Assembly: GCF_000312505.2 (NCBI RefSeq) | Contig: NZ_HG326225.1 | Span: forward strand, 138,249 to 202,248 | DNA: 64,000 nucleotides | Source: Fenollaria massiliensis | GTDB lineage: Bacteria > Bacillota > Clostridia > Tissierellales > Peptoniphilaceae | Reading direction: 5' to 3' | In this document: positions 16,605-25,889 of the stretch, in pieces | How positions within the stretch are numbered: the first letter of the stretch is position 1 | How the letters are laid out: the number at the start of each line of letters is the position of its first letter | Position numbers and translations under genes: made by a program | The notes under the pieces: generated by a model | The model's input: the letters and a program-made list of their open reading frames with translations, nothing else | What the model was told of the DNA's origin: nothing | The model's database searches: none

Positions 16605-17021
16605 TTATTTTTTGCTAATCAAATCACTAATATTATTAAAAATTCCCTGTTTTAATTTCCAAATACCAGTATAGGGCTGTTCAATATAACAGTTGCCTTT
16701 CTCCTTATATAAATATGCTACACTTGGATTTTTTCCCTCATCTTTGTGATAGAATTTTATTATGATATAGCTATCAACATTCGTAGGTTGGTCATTTGCA
16801 CTTTCTTTATTAGTATTTTCTGAATTATCTTTTATATCACTAACCAATTTTGATATTTCTTCATTAGTATTAATTATCTTAGATGTTTCGGAAGTACTCT
16901 CCATAATTTCAACTTCTGCTATATTTTCAACTTCGGGCAACATTATCTCTTTTTTATTTACGCATGCCATTAAAGCTAACAAGCAAATAATAATTAGTGT
17001 TATTTTCATATATTTTTTCAT
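16605..17021 (-). CDS. Small lipoprotein of the immunity module
   Basis: 138 aa with a lipoprotein signal peptide: a positively charged start, a hydrophobic core (ITLIIICLL) and lipobox LMAC with Cys20. The mature part is acidic and ends in a compact domain (SYIIIKFYHKDEGKNPSVAY, then GNCYIEQPYTGIWKLKQG). It lies between two permease genes of a lantibiotic-protection operon, in the place where LanI-type immunity lipoproteins are found. I do not recognise a named family, so an immunity role is inference. Confidence 0.65.
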   Translation of the reverse strand: MKKYMKITLIIICLLALMACVNKKEIMLPEVENIAEVEIMESTSETSKIINTNEEISKLVSDIKDNSENTNKESANDQPTNVDSYIIIKFYHKDEGKNPSVAYLYKEKGNCYIEQPYTGIWKLKQGIFNNISDLISKK

Positions 17022-17065
17022 TTTCTCACACCTCTATCTAAAAACAATAATTTTTATGAATTAGC

Positions 17066-17833
17066 CTAATAGTTTTGTCTTTTCATGGATTTTATTGAAA
17101 GTATAAAAAATACTATTCCGATTGATAAAATAGATACTAAACAACTAAACGAGGATGCCTTTAGTGAATATCCACCAATACTATTTTCTACCATTTCTTT
17201 AGCAGCCGATGACACATTTTGATAAACTCCTAATAAACTTGCAAGCGGATGTATATGGACTAATATTGATGCTCCAAATATTCCAATTCCTAAATAAAGC
17301 AAGCACATAGAAATAGGTAAAACATAACTCTTAGAAAAAGTAGCAATGTAAATCACTGGAAGCATTGCAATCGGAATTAACAAAGCTGCTACTACATATA
17401 AAATAGCAGCTTCTTTCAATGTAATTAAATTAAAATCTACGAATCCAACACTTAATACTGCTCCCAAAACTGATGACATATATGTTAATATCATCAAAAA
17501 TATAGTTAGTAATTCTACCAAAATGAATTTCGCAAAAAATACTTCAAATCTACTAACCGAAGTTATTAGTACATTCTTTAATGTATCATTCTTCCTTTCG
17601 TCAAAAAATAACATTGTAGAAATCATTCCAATTGTGATTGGTAAAAAGACAAAAGTTATATTCTTAAACGCTAAACAATATAAGTCTCCAAAACTATCCA
17701 TGATAGGACTTTCTCTTGAAATTGAAAATGCTCTTTCAATTGCAAACAAGTTCAAGATAACAGTTAGTATAAGAATACCTATCAAAATTCTGCTTCTCTT
17801 CCATTTTTTTATTTCAGCTTTTATTAAGAGCAT
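17066..17833 (-). CDS. Third ABC-2 permease of the immunity module
   Basis: 255 aa, six transmembrane segments, starting MLLIKAEIKKWKRSRILIGI. It has the DERKNDTLKNVLITSVSRFEV segment after TM2, parallel to EYENDTFKALWIVP in the permease at 14906. A permease separated from its ATPase by a lipoprotein gene is unusual. It may be a duplicated LanE/LanG, or it may share the ATPase. It is the first gene of the operon, after the terminator that closes the two-component transcript. Confidence 0.78.
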   Translation of the reverse strand: MLLIKAEIKKWKRSRILIGILILTVILNLFAIERAFSISRESPIMDSFGDLYCLAFKNITFVFLPITIGMISTMLFFDERKNDTLKNVLITSVSRFEVFFAKFILVELLTIFLMILTYMSSVLGAVLSVGFVDFNLITLKEAAILYVVAALLIPIAMLPVIYIATFSKSYVLPISMCLLYLGIGIFGASILVHIHPLASLLGVYQNVSSAAKEMVENSIGGYSLKASSFSCLVSILSIGIVFFILSIKSMKRQNY

Positions 17834-17914
17834 ATCGCACCTCCTTACAATAAATATTATAAATGATTAACCTTGCCATAATCTTGCGGCACTCTTGTTT
17901 TTATCTTGTTTCAA

Positions 17915-17939
17915 TAAAAAAAGCCCCAAAAGAGGCTTT
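17915..17939 (-). terminator. Terminator after the two-component genes
   Basis: On the minus strand AAAGCCTC pairs with GGGGCTTT around a TTTT loop and is followed by TTTTTTT. It separates the sensor/regulator transcript from the ABC operon, which must have its own promoter in 17840-17910. Confidence 0.7.
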
Positions 17940-17952
17940 CTAAATCAGCTAT

Positions 17953-18973
17953 TTACATTGCAAACTCTACAGTAAAAACAGTTTTTATATTTGGCACACT
18001 ACTTACGCTTATTTTAGCATTATTTACTCGCAATAATTCTTTGGAGATTGATAATCCAAGTCCTGAACCTTTTGTTAATCTTGAACTATCTGCCTGATAC
18101 ATTCTGTCAAATATATATGGTAAATCCTTTTCACTTATACCATCTCCATTATCTAAAATCGTCAAAGTAACTTTTGTATCCGATTTTTCTAATTTCAAGT
18201 GTACTCTATCACAATTACTATGAACGATAATATTGTTAATTATATTGTTTAAACTTCTAAAATAAGCATTTTCATCTATCCTTATATTACATTCCTGTTC
18301 CGGAATTTCAATTTCATAACTTATATGTTTTTCTTCAAAAATAGGAATCCAATCACTTATCACATTTCTTGTTAATTCGTTCAAATCCTTATCCGCAAAA
18401 GAAAACTTCCATTCTCCTGAATCCAATTTTACCCAATCAAAAAGTTTTTCTACAAAATCCTTTAAGTAATGTGCTTTACTTAAAGAAACTTTTATATAGT
18501 CATCTTTTTCATCACCTGTAACAAGTCCTTCTTGAACTGCTTCCAAATACCCAACATAGATGCTAAAGGAGTTTTAAGTAATGTGCTTTACTTAAAGAAA
18601 CTTTTATATAGTCATCTTTTTCATCACCTGTAACAAGTCCTTCTTGAACTGCTTCCAAATACCCAACCATAGATGCTAAAGGAGTTTTTACATCATGAGA
18701 TAAACTTGTCATGAGTGATTTATATGCCTGCTCGGATTGTTTCTGCTCTATTAGTTTATTTTGACTTCGTAGTGCTATCTCATTTATATCGTGGCAAATT
18801 TTTTCTGTAGTATCATTTTTCTTAATTAAAATTCTACGATTGTAATCACCATTTTTGATATCAACAAGTACCTCTTGAATCCTATCTATTTCCTTTTTTA
18901 TATGCGTAATCTTTTTTACTAAATATAGGATCACACATAAAAGTATCAAAATTATGATAGTTTTTATATCCAT
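17953..18973 (-). pseudogene. Sensor histidine kinase broken by a tandem duplication
   Basis: The gene reads as two frames. The upstream part (18563-18973, 136 aa) has a single N-terminal transmembrane helix (IIILILLCVILYLV), a HAMP-like linker and the phospho-acceptor H-box LSHDVKTPLASM (His93). It ends at a stop created by a duplicated segment. The downstream part (17953-18546) has the rest of the dimerization helix and the ATPase: N-box YFRSLNNIINNIIVHSN, G1 LDNGDGISEKDLP and G2 GSGLGLSISKEL. Removing one copy of the 113-bp duplication would restore an intact kinase of about 302 aa. As shown, a full kinase cannot be made unless the duplication collapses. Confidence 0.85.
18461..18685 (-). 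repeat. 113-bp perfect tandem duplication inside the kinase gene
   Basis: Positions 18461-18572 and 18573-18685 are the same sequence except for one missing C in the first copy (near 18555), so the units are 112 and 113 bp. The length is not a multiple of 3 and causes the frameshift. The near identity shows that the event is recent, or that the copies recombine. Confidence 0.9.
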
Positions 18974-18976
18974 ATA

Positions 18977-19675
18977 TCATTCCCCCTTACTAAAACGGTA
19001 GCCCACACCTCTTACTGTCAAAATATAAGTCGGTTCTTCAGGGTTAGGTTCAATTTTTTTTCGGAGTTTACTGATAAAGGACATAATATTACTATCATCA
19101 AAAAGGTAATCTTCTTCCCAAACATTCGTATATATTTGTTTTTTTGTAAAAATCCTCCCTTTATTAGATGCGAGAAAATATAACAAATCAAATTCTTTAC
19201 TTGTTAATTCGATATTGTTATCGTTTATTTTTACAGTTCTATTCTCTTTATCTATTCTCATATCTTCTATTATGATTTCTTTAAACTGGTCTATGCTTTT
19301 CTGATTAAAGTCTGTAAATCTTCTAACCATAGCTTCAACTCTTGCTTTAAGTTCATTGATATTAAAGGGCTTAGTTAGATAATCATCCGCACCTTGTTTA
19401 AGTCCATAAATTTTCGAATCATCATCAGACTTTGCAGTCAACATTAAAACTGGAACAGTGTATTCTTCTCTTATCATCTCCAAAACTTGAAATCCATCAA
19501 AGTCAGGGAGCATAATATCTAATAAAATCAAGCACAGATTGTTTGAACTTCGAATTTTTTTATATCCATCTAATCCATTATTAGCAATGTCTACAGAATA
19601 TCCATCTGTGCTTAAACATTTTTTAATTAAATTACATAATGCAATATCATCATCTATAATTATTATCTCTCTCAT
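18977..19675 (-). CDS. OmpR-family response regulator
   Basis: 232 aa. The receiver domain has the acidic pair IIIDDDIAL (8-10), phospho-acceptor Asp53 in LILLDIMLP, the conserved Thr in VLMLTAKSD and Lys in LTKPF (about 102). The C-terminal winged helix (about 130-230) ends in RGVGYRF. It lies 3 bp before the kinase gene and would activate the lantibiotic-protection ABC operon downstream. It looks intact even though its kinase is broken. Confidence 0.93.
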   Translation of the reverse strand: MREIIIIDDDIALCNLIKKCLSTDGYSVDIANNGLDGYKKIRSSNNLCLILLDIMLPDFDGFQVLEMIREEYTVPVLMLTAKSDDDSKIYGLKQGADDYLTKPFNINELKARVEAMVRRFTDFNQKSIDQFKEIIIEDMRIDKENRTVKINDNNIELTSKEFDLLYFLASNKGRIFTKKQIYTNVWEEDYLFDDSNIMSFISKLRKKIEPNPEEPTYILTVRGVGYRFSKGE

Positions 19676-19772
19676 ATCTCATACCTCCATAATACCTATT
19701 CAACATAGTCATCATCAAAGGAAAATACATCATTTGATATACAATCTAAAGTCTAAAGGTTCTTTATTAAAA

Positions 19773-19994
19773 TTAAAACTTATTTATATTATTCGTCCTA
19801 TTTAATGAAATTAGTTCACCAAAATCTGTATCCAGTTCAATACAAATTCTATAGAGAATTTCCATGCTGACAAATTCACCTTTTCCCATTTTAGCTATCG
19901 TTGCAGGAGCTATACCAACTTTTTCCTGTAGGTCTCTTTTGTTCATATTTTTATCTATTAAAAGTTTCCACAACCCATTATAGTTTATTTTCAT
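19773..19994 (-). CDS. Small XRE-family regulator (YozG-like)
   Basis: About 73 aa from MKINYNGL; I chose this ATG because AAGGATGG precedes it, while the ATG at 20015 has no ribosome binding site. It holds one Cro/C1-type helix-turn-helix (LWKLLIDKNMNKRDLQEKVG, then PATIAKMGKGEFVSMEILYR). Such short regulators accompany two-component genes in mobile elements. It is about 100 bp upstream of the response regulator, in the same direction. Confidence 0.75.
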   Translation of the reverse strand: MKINYNGLWKLLIDKNMNKRDLQEKVGIAPATIAKMGKGEFVSMEILYRICIELDTDFGELISLNRTNNINKF

Positions 19995-20060
19995 ATTACC
20001 ATCCTTAATATTCATATAGTTGAACTTTTATTTCATTAATTATATCATAATTTCACCAAA

Positions 20061-20098
20061 TAAAAAAGAGTCGGTGCAGCCCTAAGACCACACCGACC
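20061..20098 (-). terminator. Terminator after the SSB-like gene
   Basis: GTCGGTGTGG and GCACCGAC form a strong stem on the minus strand, followed by TCTTTTTTA. It ends the ICE-derived SNF2-SSB transcript. Confidence 0.75.
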
Positions 20099-20104
20099 AT
20101 AAAT

Positions 20105-20764
20105 TTATCTCTCAGCTTCTTTGCTTGCTTCTTTCTTTTCTTTCGGCTTTTCCTTATCTTCAGCCTGATATTTTTTGATAGCCCCAAGTACAGATTCTTT
20201 CTTTTCTTCTTGTCCTTTCATTTGTTCCTTTGCCTTTAACAGCTTTGAAGAAAGTATCCTGATGTTGCTATGCTCCTTGCCGTTATCATCAATGGAGGTT
20301 CTGATTTGTCCAAAGAGCTTAACAAAATCTCCCTGCTTAAAGTCCTTTGGAATATCGCTTTTTTCTCCGTATGCCGAGCAATTATGATAGACCTTATTCC
20401 CTTCATCATCTTTAGATACTACGGAGAAATTCGCTACCTTAAAGGCTTCTCCGTTCTTATTTTCCCTTTCAACTACATCAACCTCTCCAACGATATTTCC
20501 AACAATATTGATAAGATTATCCTTTTCTTCCTGAGCATAAGGCAGGTCTTTTATCTGTCCCTGTTCTCTTAAATCCTCAATCATATAGTCAAATTCCTCA
20601 TGCAGCAAATTAAGGCTGTCATTGTCCATATAAGCGTCATAGAGCTTATCCAAAGCACTTTCATCGTTGATACCTTTTTCCATGCTTATAATCGCCTTTA
20701 CAAAGTCCTTATGATTATCATTTACCATATCTTCTATTTGATTTCTCATTGTTTTGTAATCCAT
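20105..20764 (-). CDS. ICE-encoded single-stranded DNA-binding-like (OB-fold) protein
   Basis: About 219 aa from MDYKTMRNQ, started behind AAAGGAGATAAAAAC. Residues 1-90 are acidic and helical. Residues 90-170 look like an OB-fold SSB core (IVGEVDVVERENKNGEAFKV, then ANFSVVSKDDEGNKVYHNC, then GDFVKLFGQIRTSIDDNG). The tail is charged (SVLGAIKKYQAEDKEK...). A similar tail phrase (ILGQIRAYQNES) ends the helicase upstream, and such motifs recur among proteins of one ICE family. It follows the SNF2-like gene by 24 bp and probably protects transferred single-stranded DNA. Confidence 0.75.
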   Translation of the reverse strand: MDYKTMRNQIEDMVNDNHKDFVKAIISMEKGINDESALDKLYDAYMDNDSLNLLHEEFDYMIEDLREQGQIKDLPYAQEEKDNLINIVGNIVGEVDVVERENKNGEAFKVANFSVVSKDDEGNKVYHNCSAYGEKSDIPKDFKQGDFVKLFGQIRTSIDDNGKEHSNIRILSSKLLKAKEQMKGQEEKKESVLGAIKKYQAEDKEKPKEKKEASKEAER

Positions 20765-20806
20765 GTTTTTATCTCCTTTCATGGCAAAAGGGAGGTTTCC
20801 CTCCCC

Positions 20807-22324
20807 TTATCTTAAAAATTCCTGTTCTTTTGTTTTTTGCTTTTCTTCTGTTTTACTTTCATTTTGATAGGCTCTTATCTGTCCTAAAATAGATGGCTTA
20901 TCACCTGATTTTTGTGTGGTTTCTTCTTTACTATGAAGATTGTCCTCCACATCATAAGTTGACTCAAAATAATCACTGTCCTTAAAGTCATTGTCATATC
21001 TATCAGGAATACCGTCATTATCGAGGTCTTTAGAAAGTGGATCATAGAAGTTGCCTTCATCGTCAATATCAAGACCCGTTGCTGCTCTTAAATCTTCCGA
21101 ATCGACATAGACCAAATCACTAAAAGAAGACAGCTCAATCTCATTTTTCATATTTCGTAGAGCTTCGTTTTCTCCTTTGTTTTCATAATCAAAACTCTCC
21201 GTTTTAATCGGTATATCTTCAATATACTGTGTCCATCTCTTATCCTCTAAGTTAAGCTCATATTGGATGCTGTGTCTTTCGTCAGGTGTATTGGTATAGG
21301 CGATGCCGATGTGCTTTAGGTCAGGATATAGAGTATCAAACTCATCATAACTATGATTTTCTTCATACTCTCTGTTGCAGAAGTCAATGATGGCTCGTTT
21401 TACATCTTCTACAAGGGGATTGTCATTTCTCTTTTCTTCCACATCCCCCATATCAAGGAGCTTATTCAGTTCTGCCAAGCGAAGCACCTTATCCTTTAGT
21501 TCATCAGCTTTTTCAAAAGGCTTTTGTAATTCCTCTTTGGCATTTTCAAGCTGTTCTTTTGTCCCGATGAGCTTTTCTTCAAGCCTCTTTAATTTCTCAG
21601 GCATTTTCTCAAGAGCATTATCCAGTCTTGTAATATTACCGTCCGCACTCGTTCCAAGCTCTCCTGAATGCTTTGCAGCACCGTTTAAGCTGAAGTTATG
21701 CTCATTGGTGAAGAAGTTGTAACTTACCTCTAAATCCATGTTTCTATACTTACCGATAACTTTGCTTTCATTGATTTTTACTTTAGAAATAGCTTCAAGC
21801 AGCTTTTCTCCGGCTAACTTTTTATCTAATATCTTCTCACCACCGATAGTAATAGAAGTAAACTTTTCCTCTCCTTCAGCTTTTGCTTCTACATCTTTAA
21901 TATCTTTCTTTACAGCCTCAATGAGTTTTTCTGTTCTTGAAATTTCTTCCGGATAGTTTTTAGCTACCTTATCCTCTAATCTATAACGATTGGACTTATA
22001 GTTTGCTTCAAGCATTTTTAGTTTTGTAACTTCGTTGTCCAAATCCATCTTTTCTTTAATCTTAGGATCGCCAGTGGCAAGGGCTTTAATCTCTGCATAG
22101 TTAAGAGAGCTTTCGTCCACATCTTCCGCAACTCTGACAGGTGTTTTACTTGTCATAATCTGAGAAATGAACTTCTGCTTATTTTCTATCGTCTGCCATA
22201 AGTAGCTGTCAAAGGTATTCTCTGTAACATAACGATAGATATTCACTTTCTCATTTTCATTGCCCTGTCTTACAATTCTACCTGCACGCTGTTCAAGGTC
22301 TGGTGAGTAGTCCGAAGTGGTCAA
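20807..22324 (-). pseudogene. SNF2/LtrC-like helicase, 3' part only (interrupted by the IME)
   Basis: 505 codons remain of what is normally a very long ICE protein. The fragment opens almost at helicase motif VI (LEQRAGRIVRQGNENEKVNI) and continues with a charged helical C-terminal region ending in an acidic GIPDRYDNDFKDSD segment. The 5' part with motifs I-V is cut off exactly where the recombinase gene of the IME begins. Insertion of serine-recombinase IMEs into the SNF2 gene of ICEs is known, for example IMESp2907 in streptococcal ICEs. The missing 5' part is not found at the other side of the IME in this window. Confidence 0.85.
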
Positions 22325-23946
22325 TTTAATTTACCTATAAACTTGTAGTGAATTTCAACCTTTTGGCTAATTTGACCGTCTATTTCTTCCTTGTCATAGA
22401 CATATATCTTATCTATTATTTGATTTAGGATATATCTGTTTAGCGATTTTATCTTAGCGTACTTGCTAATATTGTTCATGAATTTCTTGTAGTTATCTTC
22501 AGTTTCAAAAGATACTTCTATATCGCCCTCTAAGACCTTGATTTCCTCGATTAACTTGTCTTGTTTTTTAGATATGCTCACATTCATTAGATTGAAGTTT
22601 CTTTCGGTTATATTTCCCTCTAACCTATCTTCATATAACTGTTCATAGCTTCTGTCTAATTCTGCTAATTGGTTCTTTTTAAGCTCCAGCTTGTTAGATA
22701 GTTCTTTTCCCTCGTCAATTTTTTCTACTTCAATCTTTTCTATTATCTTTTCAACAAAGTCTTCTTTAGCAGATAGTGCCATACTTCCATGATATTGTAT
22801 ATCTTCAAGAACAATATTATATAGATCCCTAGCTTCAATTCTGTGTGATGAACAAGCATTTACTCCATATTTTTTATATGTGGAGCAAGAAAAGTGAACA
22901 AAGTCTATGAGTTCTTTCTTTTTAAGCCTATAATCAGTTTTTGGTGTCAATGCATAACCACATTTAGGACATCTTACAAGTCCTTGAAAAATGTTGTCAT
23001 AATAGAGTCCCTTTTTATTGTTACACTTCCTCTTATCAATCATTGTTTGAACTTGTTCCCATATTTCTTCGCTGACTATTCCCTCGTGGGTATCTTTAGC
23101 ATAAATATAGTCACTTTTAGGAATATACATTCTTTTTGAGTTCTTAAATGATAAGGTAGGTCTTTTATTTCTTGCCATATTTCCACAATAAACTGGATCT
23201 CGCAAAACATTTAACACCATTCTATGTGACCATTGATATTTATTTTCTTCTGTTAGTCCATAAAGCTTTTCAGCATTTTCAACAAAAGCACTTGGTCTTG
23301 GAATTTTTCTCTTCATCAACTCCTGGCTAATAAGTTGAGTACCCTTACCCTCTAAACACAATTTATAAATGAGTTCTATAATAGGTTTAGTTTTCTCATC
23401 TATGATTAATCTGCGTTTATTATTAGGGTCTTTTAGATAACCAAATGGAGCTTTAGAGCCTATATATGTTCCCTCTCTCATTCTACTTTGAATTGCACTT
23501 TTAACTTTTTTGGAAGTATCCTTTGCGTACATTTCATTGAGAATGTTTTTAAATGGCATAATATCATTTTGATTGCTATTTAATGTGTCTATACCATCAG
23601 TTATTGCAATATATCTTATATTCTTTTGTGGAAAGTACATTTCGATATATGCTCCACTTTGAAGATAGTTTCTTCCTAACCTTGATAAGTCTTTTGTTAT
23701 AACACAATTTATTTTTCCGTTTTCAATATCAGTAATCATCTTCTTAAATGATGGTCTTTCAAAGTTTGTTCCCGAATAACCATCATCTACATAATAATCA
23801 TAAATGGCGATACTGTTACTTTCTGCATATTGTTTTAACATTACTTTTTGTGACCATATACTCATACTCTCAACTGAGTTTCCATCGTCCTTTGATAGTC
23901 TACAATAAAGTCCTGCTACATATTTTTTAGTCCTGCTCAATTTCAA
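22321..23946 (-). CDS. Large serine recombinase of the IME inserted in the SNF2-like gene
   Basis: 541 aa from a TTG (23946; a second TTG at 23940 fits AAGGAG better). The resolvase domain has catalytic Ser in YCRLSKDDG (about Ser18) and KDLSRLGRNYLQSG. The recombinase domain has the TQLISQELMKRKIPRPSAF type of segment. A zinc ribbon (CPKCGYALTP, then CSTYKKYGVNAC) and a coiled coil (ELKKNQLAELDRSYEQLYED) follow. It is distinct from the recombinase at 1985. Its last codons run to the edge of the disrupted helicase gene, so it defines one end of the IME. Confidence 0.93.
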   Translation of the reverse strand: MKLSRTKKYVAGLYCRLSKDDGNSVESMSIWSQKVMLKQYAESNSIAIYDYYVDDGYSGTNFERPSFKKMITDIENGKINCVITKDLSRLGRNYLQSGAYIEMYFPQKNIRYIAITDGIDTLNSNQNDIMPFKNILNEMYAKDTSKKVKSAIQSRMREGTYIGSKAPFGYLKDPNNKRRLIIDEKTKPIIELIYKLCLEGKGTQLISQELMKRKIPRPSAFVENAEKLYGLTEENKYQWSHRMVLNVLRDPVYCGNMARNKRPTLSFKNSKRMYIPKSDYIYAKDTHEGIVSEEIWEQVQTMIDKRKCNNKKGLYYDNIFQGLVRCPKCGYALTPKTDYRLKKKELIDFVHFSCSTYKKYGVNACSSHRIEARDLYNIVLEDIQYHGSMALSAKEDFVEKIIEKIEVEKIDEGKELSNKLELKKNQLAELDRSYEQLYEDRLEGNITERNFNLMNVSISKKQDKLIEEIKVLEGDIEVSFETEDNYKKFMNNISKYAKIKSLNRYILNQIIDKIYVYDKEEIDGQISQKVEIHYKFIGKLN

Positions 23947-24018
23947 TCTCCTTTCCCTAAACAGGACTATCTCAATAATTTAATTATACTAAAATACTCC
24001 CGTTTAGTCAATCAATAC

Positions 24019-24180
24019 TTACGCTTGCGTTTGTTTATTTTCTCTATCTTTTTCTAAGTTTCTTTCGACTACATGCTCGATAATATCTTCAAATACTTCT
24101 TCAATCGGCTTTTTGCCTACATATACTCGCTTTATTTCATAGTTGATTTTTCCACTTCGTTTTTTCTTTTTTAATTCCAT
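24019..24180 (-). CDS. 53-aa basic protein upstream of the IME recombinase
   Basis: MELKKKKRSGKINYEIKRVY, then IEEVFEDIIEHVVERNLEKD, from an ATG behind GGGAG. It is small, highly charged and helical, and lies 73 bp before the recombinase. Similar short frames precede recombinases of SNF2-targeting IMEs. The function is unknown; an excision or regulation factor is possible. Confidence 0.6.
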   Translation of the reverse strand: MELKKKKRSGKINYEIKRVYVGKKPIEEVFEDIIEHVVERNLEKDRENKQTQA

Positions 24181-24203
24181 ATAATTTCTCCCTTTTGTTG
24201 CAA

Positions 24204-24245
24204 TAAAAAAAGGCGATTAGATTTTTAATTTTCTAATCGCCTTTT
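24204..24245 (-). terminator. Terminator after the IME replication gene
   Basis: A perfect 11-bp stem (AGGCGATTAGA against TCTAATCGCCT) with T-rich tracts on both sides, so it can stop transcription from either direction. It lies between the 53-aa gene and the replication gene. Confidence 0.75.
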
Positions 24246-24321
24246 AAGTGTCATATTTACATTTTTATTATCTATGGCATACTTTTAAAGTCTTTAATAG
24301 TGGCTTTCCACCTCTTTTTAT

Positions 24322-25056
24322 CTATAAAGATTCTCCTACATCATAGTTCATTTTTTTATTCCCTCCTTGATGTCTTAGTTTTTCTTTGTCTTCTTCATAC
24401 CATTTTAAGATTGTCGCATAGTGGTTTTGATAGGTCTTACCACTGCTTTTCATGTATCTTGATAGTTTATTTATCATTATTTCTGCGTATGAGTTTAGTT
24501 TTTCTTTTAGATTTTTATATTCTTCTTTGCTTAACCTTACATTTTTGAATTCTCCATAAAAGATGGGGGTGGACTTTTTATCTTTTTCTATCTCTCCCTC
24601 TCTCTCTTTATCTATATCTATATCTTTCTCTATCTCTATCTCTTGTCGGACATGGGTTGGACTCATTAAGGACAATGTCCTCTGTTTATTTTGTCTGTAT
24701 CTTCTTTTTTTCTCTGCCCAGGCTGTTTCTGATCCGATTAAGTTTGGTATTTCAGTTAAATAGTATTCATCATTTTCTGTTACAACTTCTAATAAGCCTT
24801 GATTGATTAAATAATTAACTGTGACCATTACATCATCATCTGTTTCATCTATGGTTAGTGCTAACTCTTTTATAAAATCACTTTCTACTCCGTCATAATA
24901 GAGTTTGCCCTCATCTTTTAGGCTTAGTAGTAGAAGTTTTAGATAGATTATCGTGTAGGTATCTCCTCCCGATATTCTTCTTAATCTTTTTATCCTTTTG
25001 TCTGTGAAAAATTCTTCTTTTAATTTTATCCAATAATATCTTTTGTTTGTTGCCAT
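24322..25056 (-). CDS. Replisome-organizer-like replication protein of the IME
   Basis: 244 aa. The N-terminal 120 residues match the phage replisome organizer N-terminal type (YYWIKLKEEFFTDKRIKRLR, then GGDTYTIIYLKLLLLSL, then LINQGLLEVV). A low-complexity charged linker follows (EIEIEKDIDIDKEREGEIEK), then a C-terminal helical domain (VRLSKEEYKNLKEKLNSYAE, then YQNHYATILKWYEED). Proteins of this type load replication machinery in phages and IMEs and may let the excised circle replicate. The gene is flanked by terminators. Confidence 0.75.
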   Translation of the reverse strand: MATNKRYYWIKLKEEFFTDKRIKRLRRISGGDTYTIIYLKLLLLSLKDEGKLYYDGVESDFIKELALTIDETDDDVMVTVNYLINQGLLEVVTENDEYYLTEIPNLIGSETAWAEKKRRYRQNKQRTLSLMSPTHVRQEIEIEKDIDIDKEREGEIEKDKKSTPIFYGEFKNVRLSKEEYKNLKEKLNSYAEIMINKLSRYMKSSGKTYQNHYATILKWYEEDKEKLRHQGGNKKMNYDVGESL

Positions 25057-25184
25057 ATCTGCTCCTTTCTTGATTTTCGATAATCGAAATTCTTGATTTC
25101 CGATTTTCTTAAATTCTGGACTTCTGGTTTTTGGAAGTCTTGTTATTGTATTTAAGGGTGTAACTTTTCGTTACTCCCTTAGAT

Positions 25185-25706
25185 TTATCTGGTCATATCT
25201 TTTTTGTTTGGTTTTACTTTTTCTTTTACTTTTCTTTTGACTTTTTCTTTTGTCTTATCCTTTTTATTGGATAGGTCTTTGTATTTCTTTATTTGTTTTA
25301 AGATACTTTCTTTTTCTTTTTTATTTTCTTTGACTATTACTTGCTTAAAGGCATATTCCATTACTTTTATGTCTTTGGCTTGGAAGAATATTTCATAGTT
25401 TTTGCTTTCTTTGTTTTTCATTACTGAGAAACTTACTCCAAGTTTGTTTAGTTCTTTTTTTAAGTCTTTGAGATCGCTTTGATCTATGCTTATATTTTCT
25501 AGTTCTCCTTTCTTGTAGAGGTCTTTTATTTTTATTTCATCGCCCATAAGGCTTTTGATTTTTCCATTTGCTTTTTCTAAAGTTTCATTCATCTTTTTTC
25601 TTATTTCTTTGTCTAAGTTGATTGATTCTTTTGCTGCCTTTATTGTGTATGTTATTATGGTTTGTGCTGCTTGACCTGCTTCTTTGCTTATTTCTTCGTT
25701 TATCAT
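25185..25706 (-). CDS. PcfB-like protein (DUF3801)
   Basis: 173 aa. The middle part matches the PcfB/DUF3801 core: KIKDLYKKGELENISIDQSD, then LGVSFSVMKNKESKNYEIFF, then QAKDIKVMEYAFKQV. The C-terminal 40 residues are lysine-rich with repeated KxKEKVK units. PcfB-like proteins link a relaxosome to the coupling protein of a conjugative host element. It follows the MobL relaxase in the same operon direction, fitting mobilization of an IME by a resident ICE. Confidence 0.72.
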   Translation of the reverse strand: MINEEISKEAGQAAQTIITYTIKAAKESINLDKEIRKKMNETLEKANGKIKSLMGDEIKIKDLYKKGELENISIDQSDLKDLKKELNKLGVSFSVMKNKESKNYEIFFQAKDIKVMEYAFKQVIVKENKKEKESILKQIKKYKDLSNKKDKTKEKVKRKVKEKVKPNKKDMTR

Positions 25707-25728
25707 GTTTTATCTCCTTTGTTTGAAT

Positions 25729-25773
25729 TAAAAAAAGGGAAGTATAGGCTTTAATTTTTCTATACTTCCCTTT
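25729..25773 (-). terminator. Terminator between the 57-aa gene and the PcfB-like gene
   Basis: AAAGGGAAGTATAG pairs with CTATACTTCCCTTT over a 14-nt loop and is followed by a T-tract on the minus strand. A very stable stem. The 25774-25889 spacer holds nothing else I recognise. Confidence 0.75.
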
Positions 25774-25889
25774 GATTGTTTTTATTTGATTGTTTGTGGT
25801 GGTGAAATGCTTTATTTTGATGTTTTTATATATTTCTTAGGTATTTGTACCTTTTATTGTTTTTCTGCTCTTATTTTGCTTTTCCACCT

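Noticed and set aside
24590-24650. Short tandem-like TATCTC/TATATC repeats resembling a satellite or CRISPR
   Set aside because: They encode the charged EIEKDIDIDKE linker of the replication protein and are not unit-length repeats with spacers.
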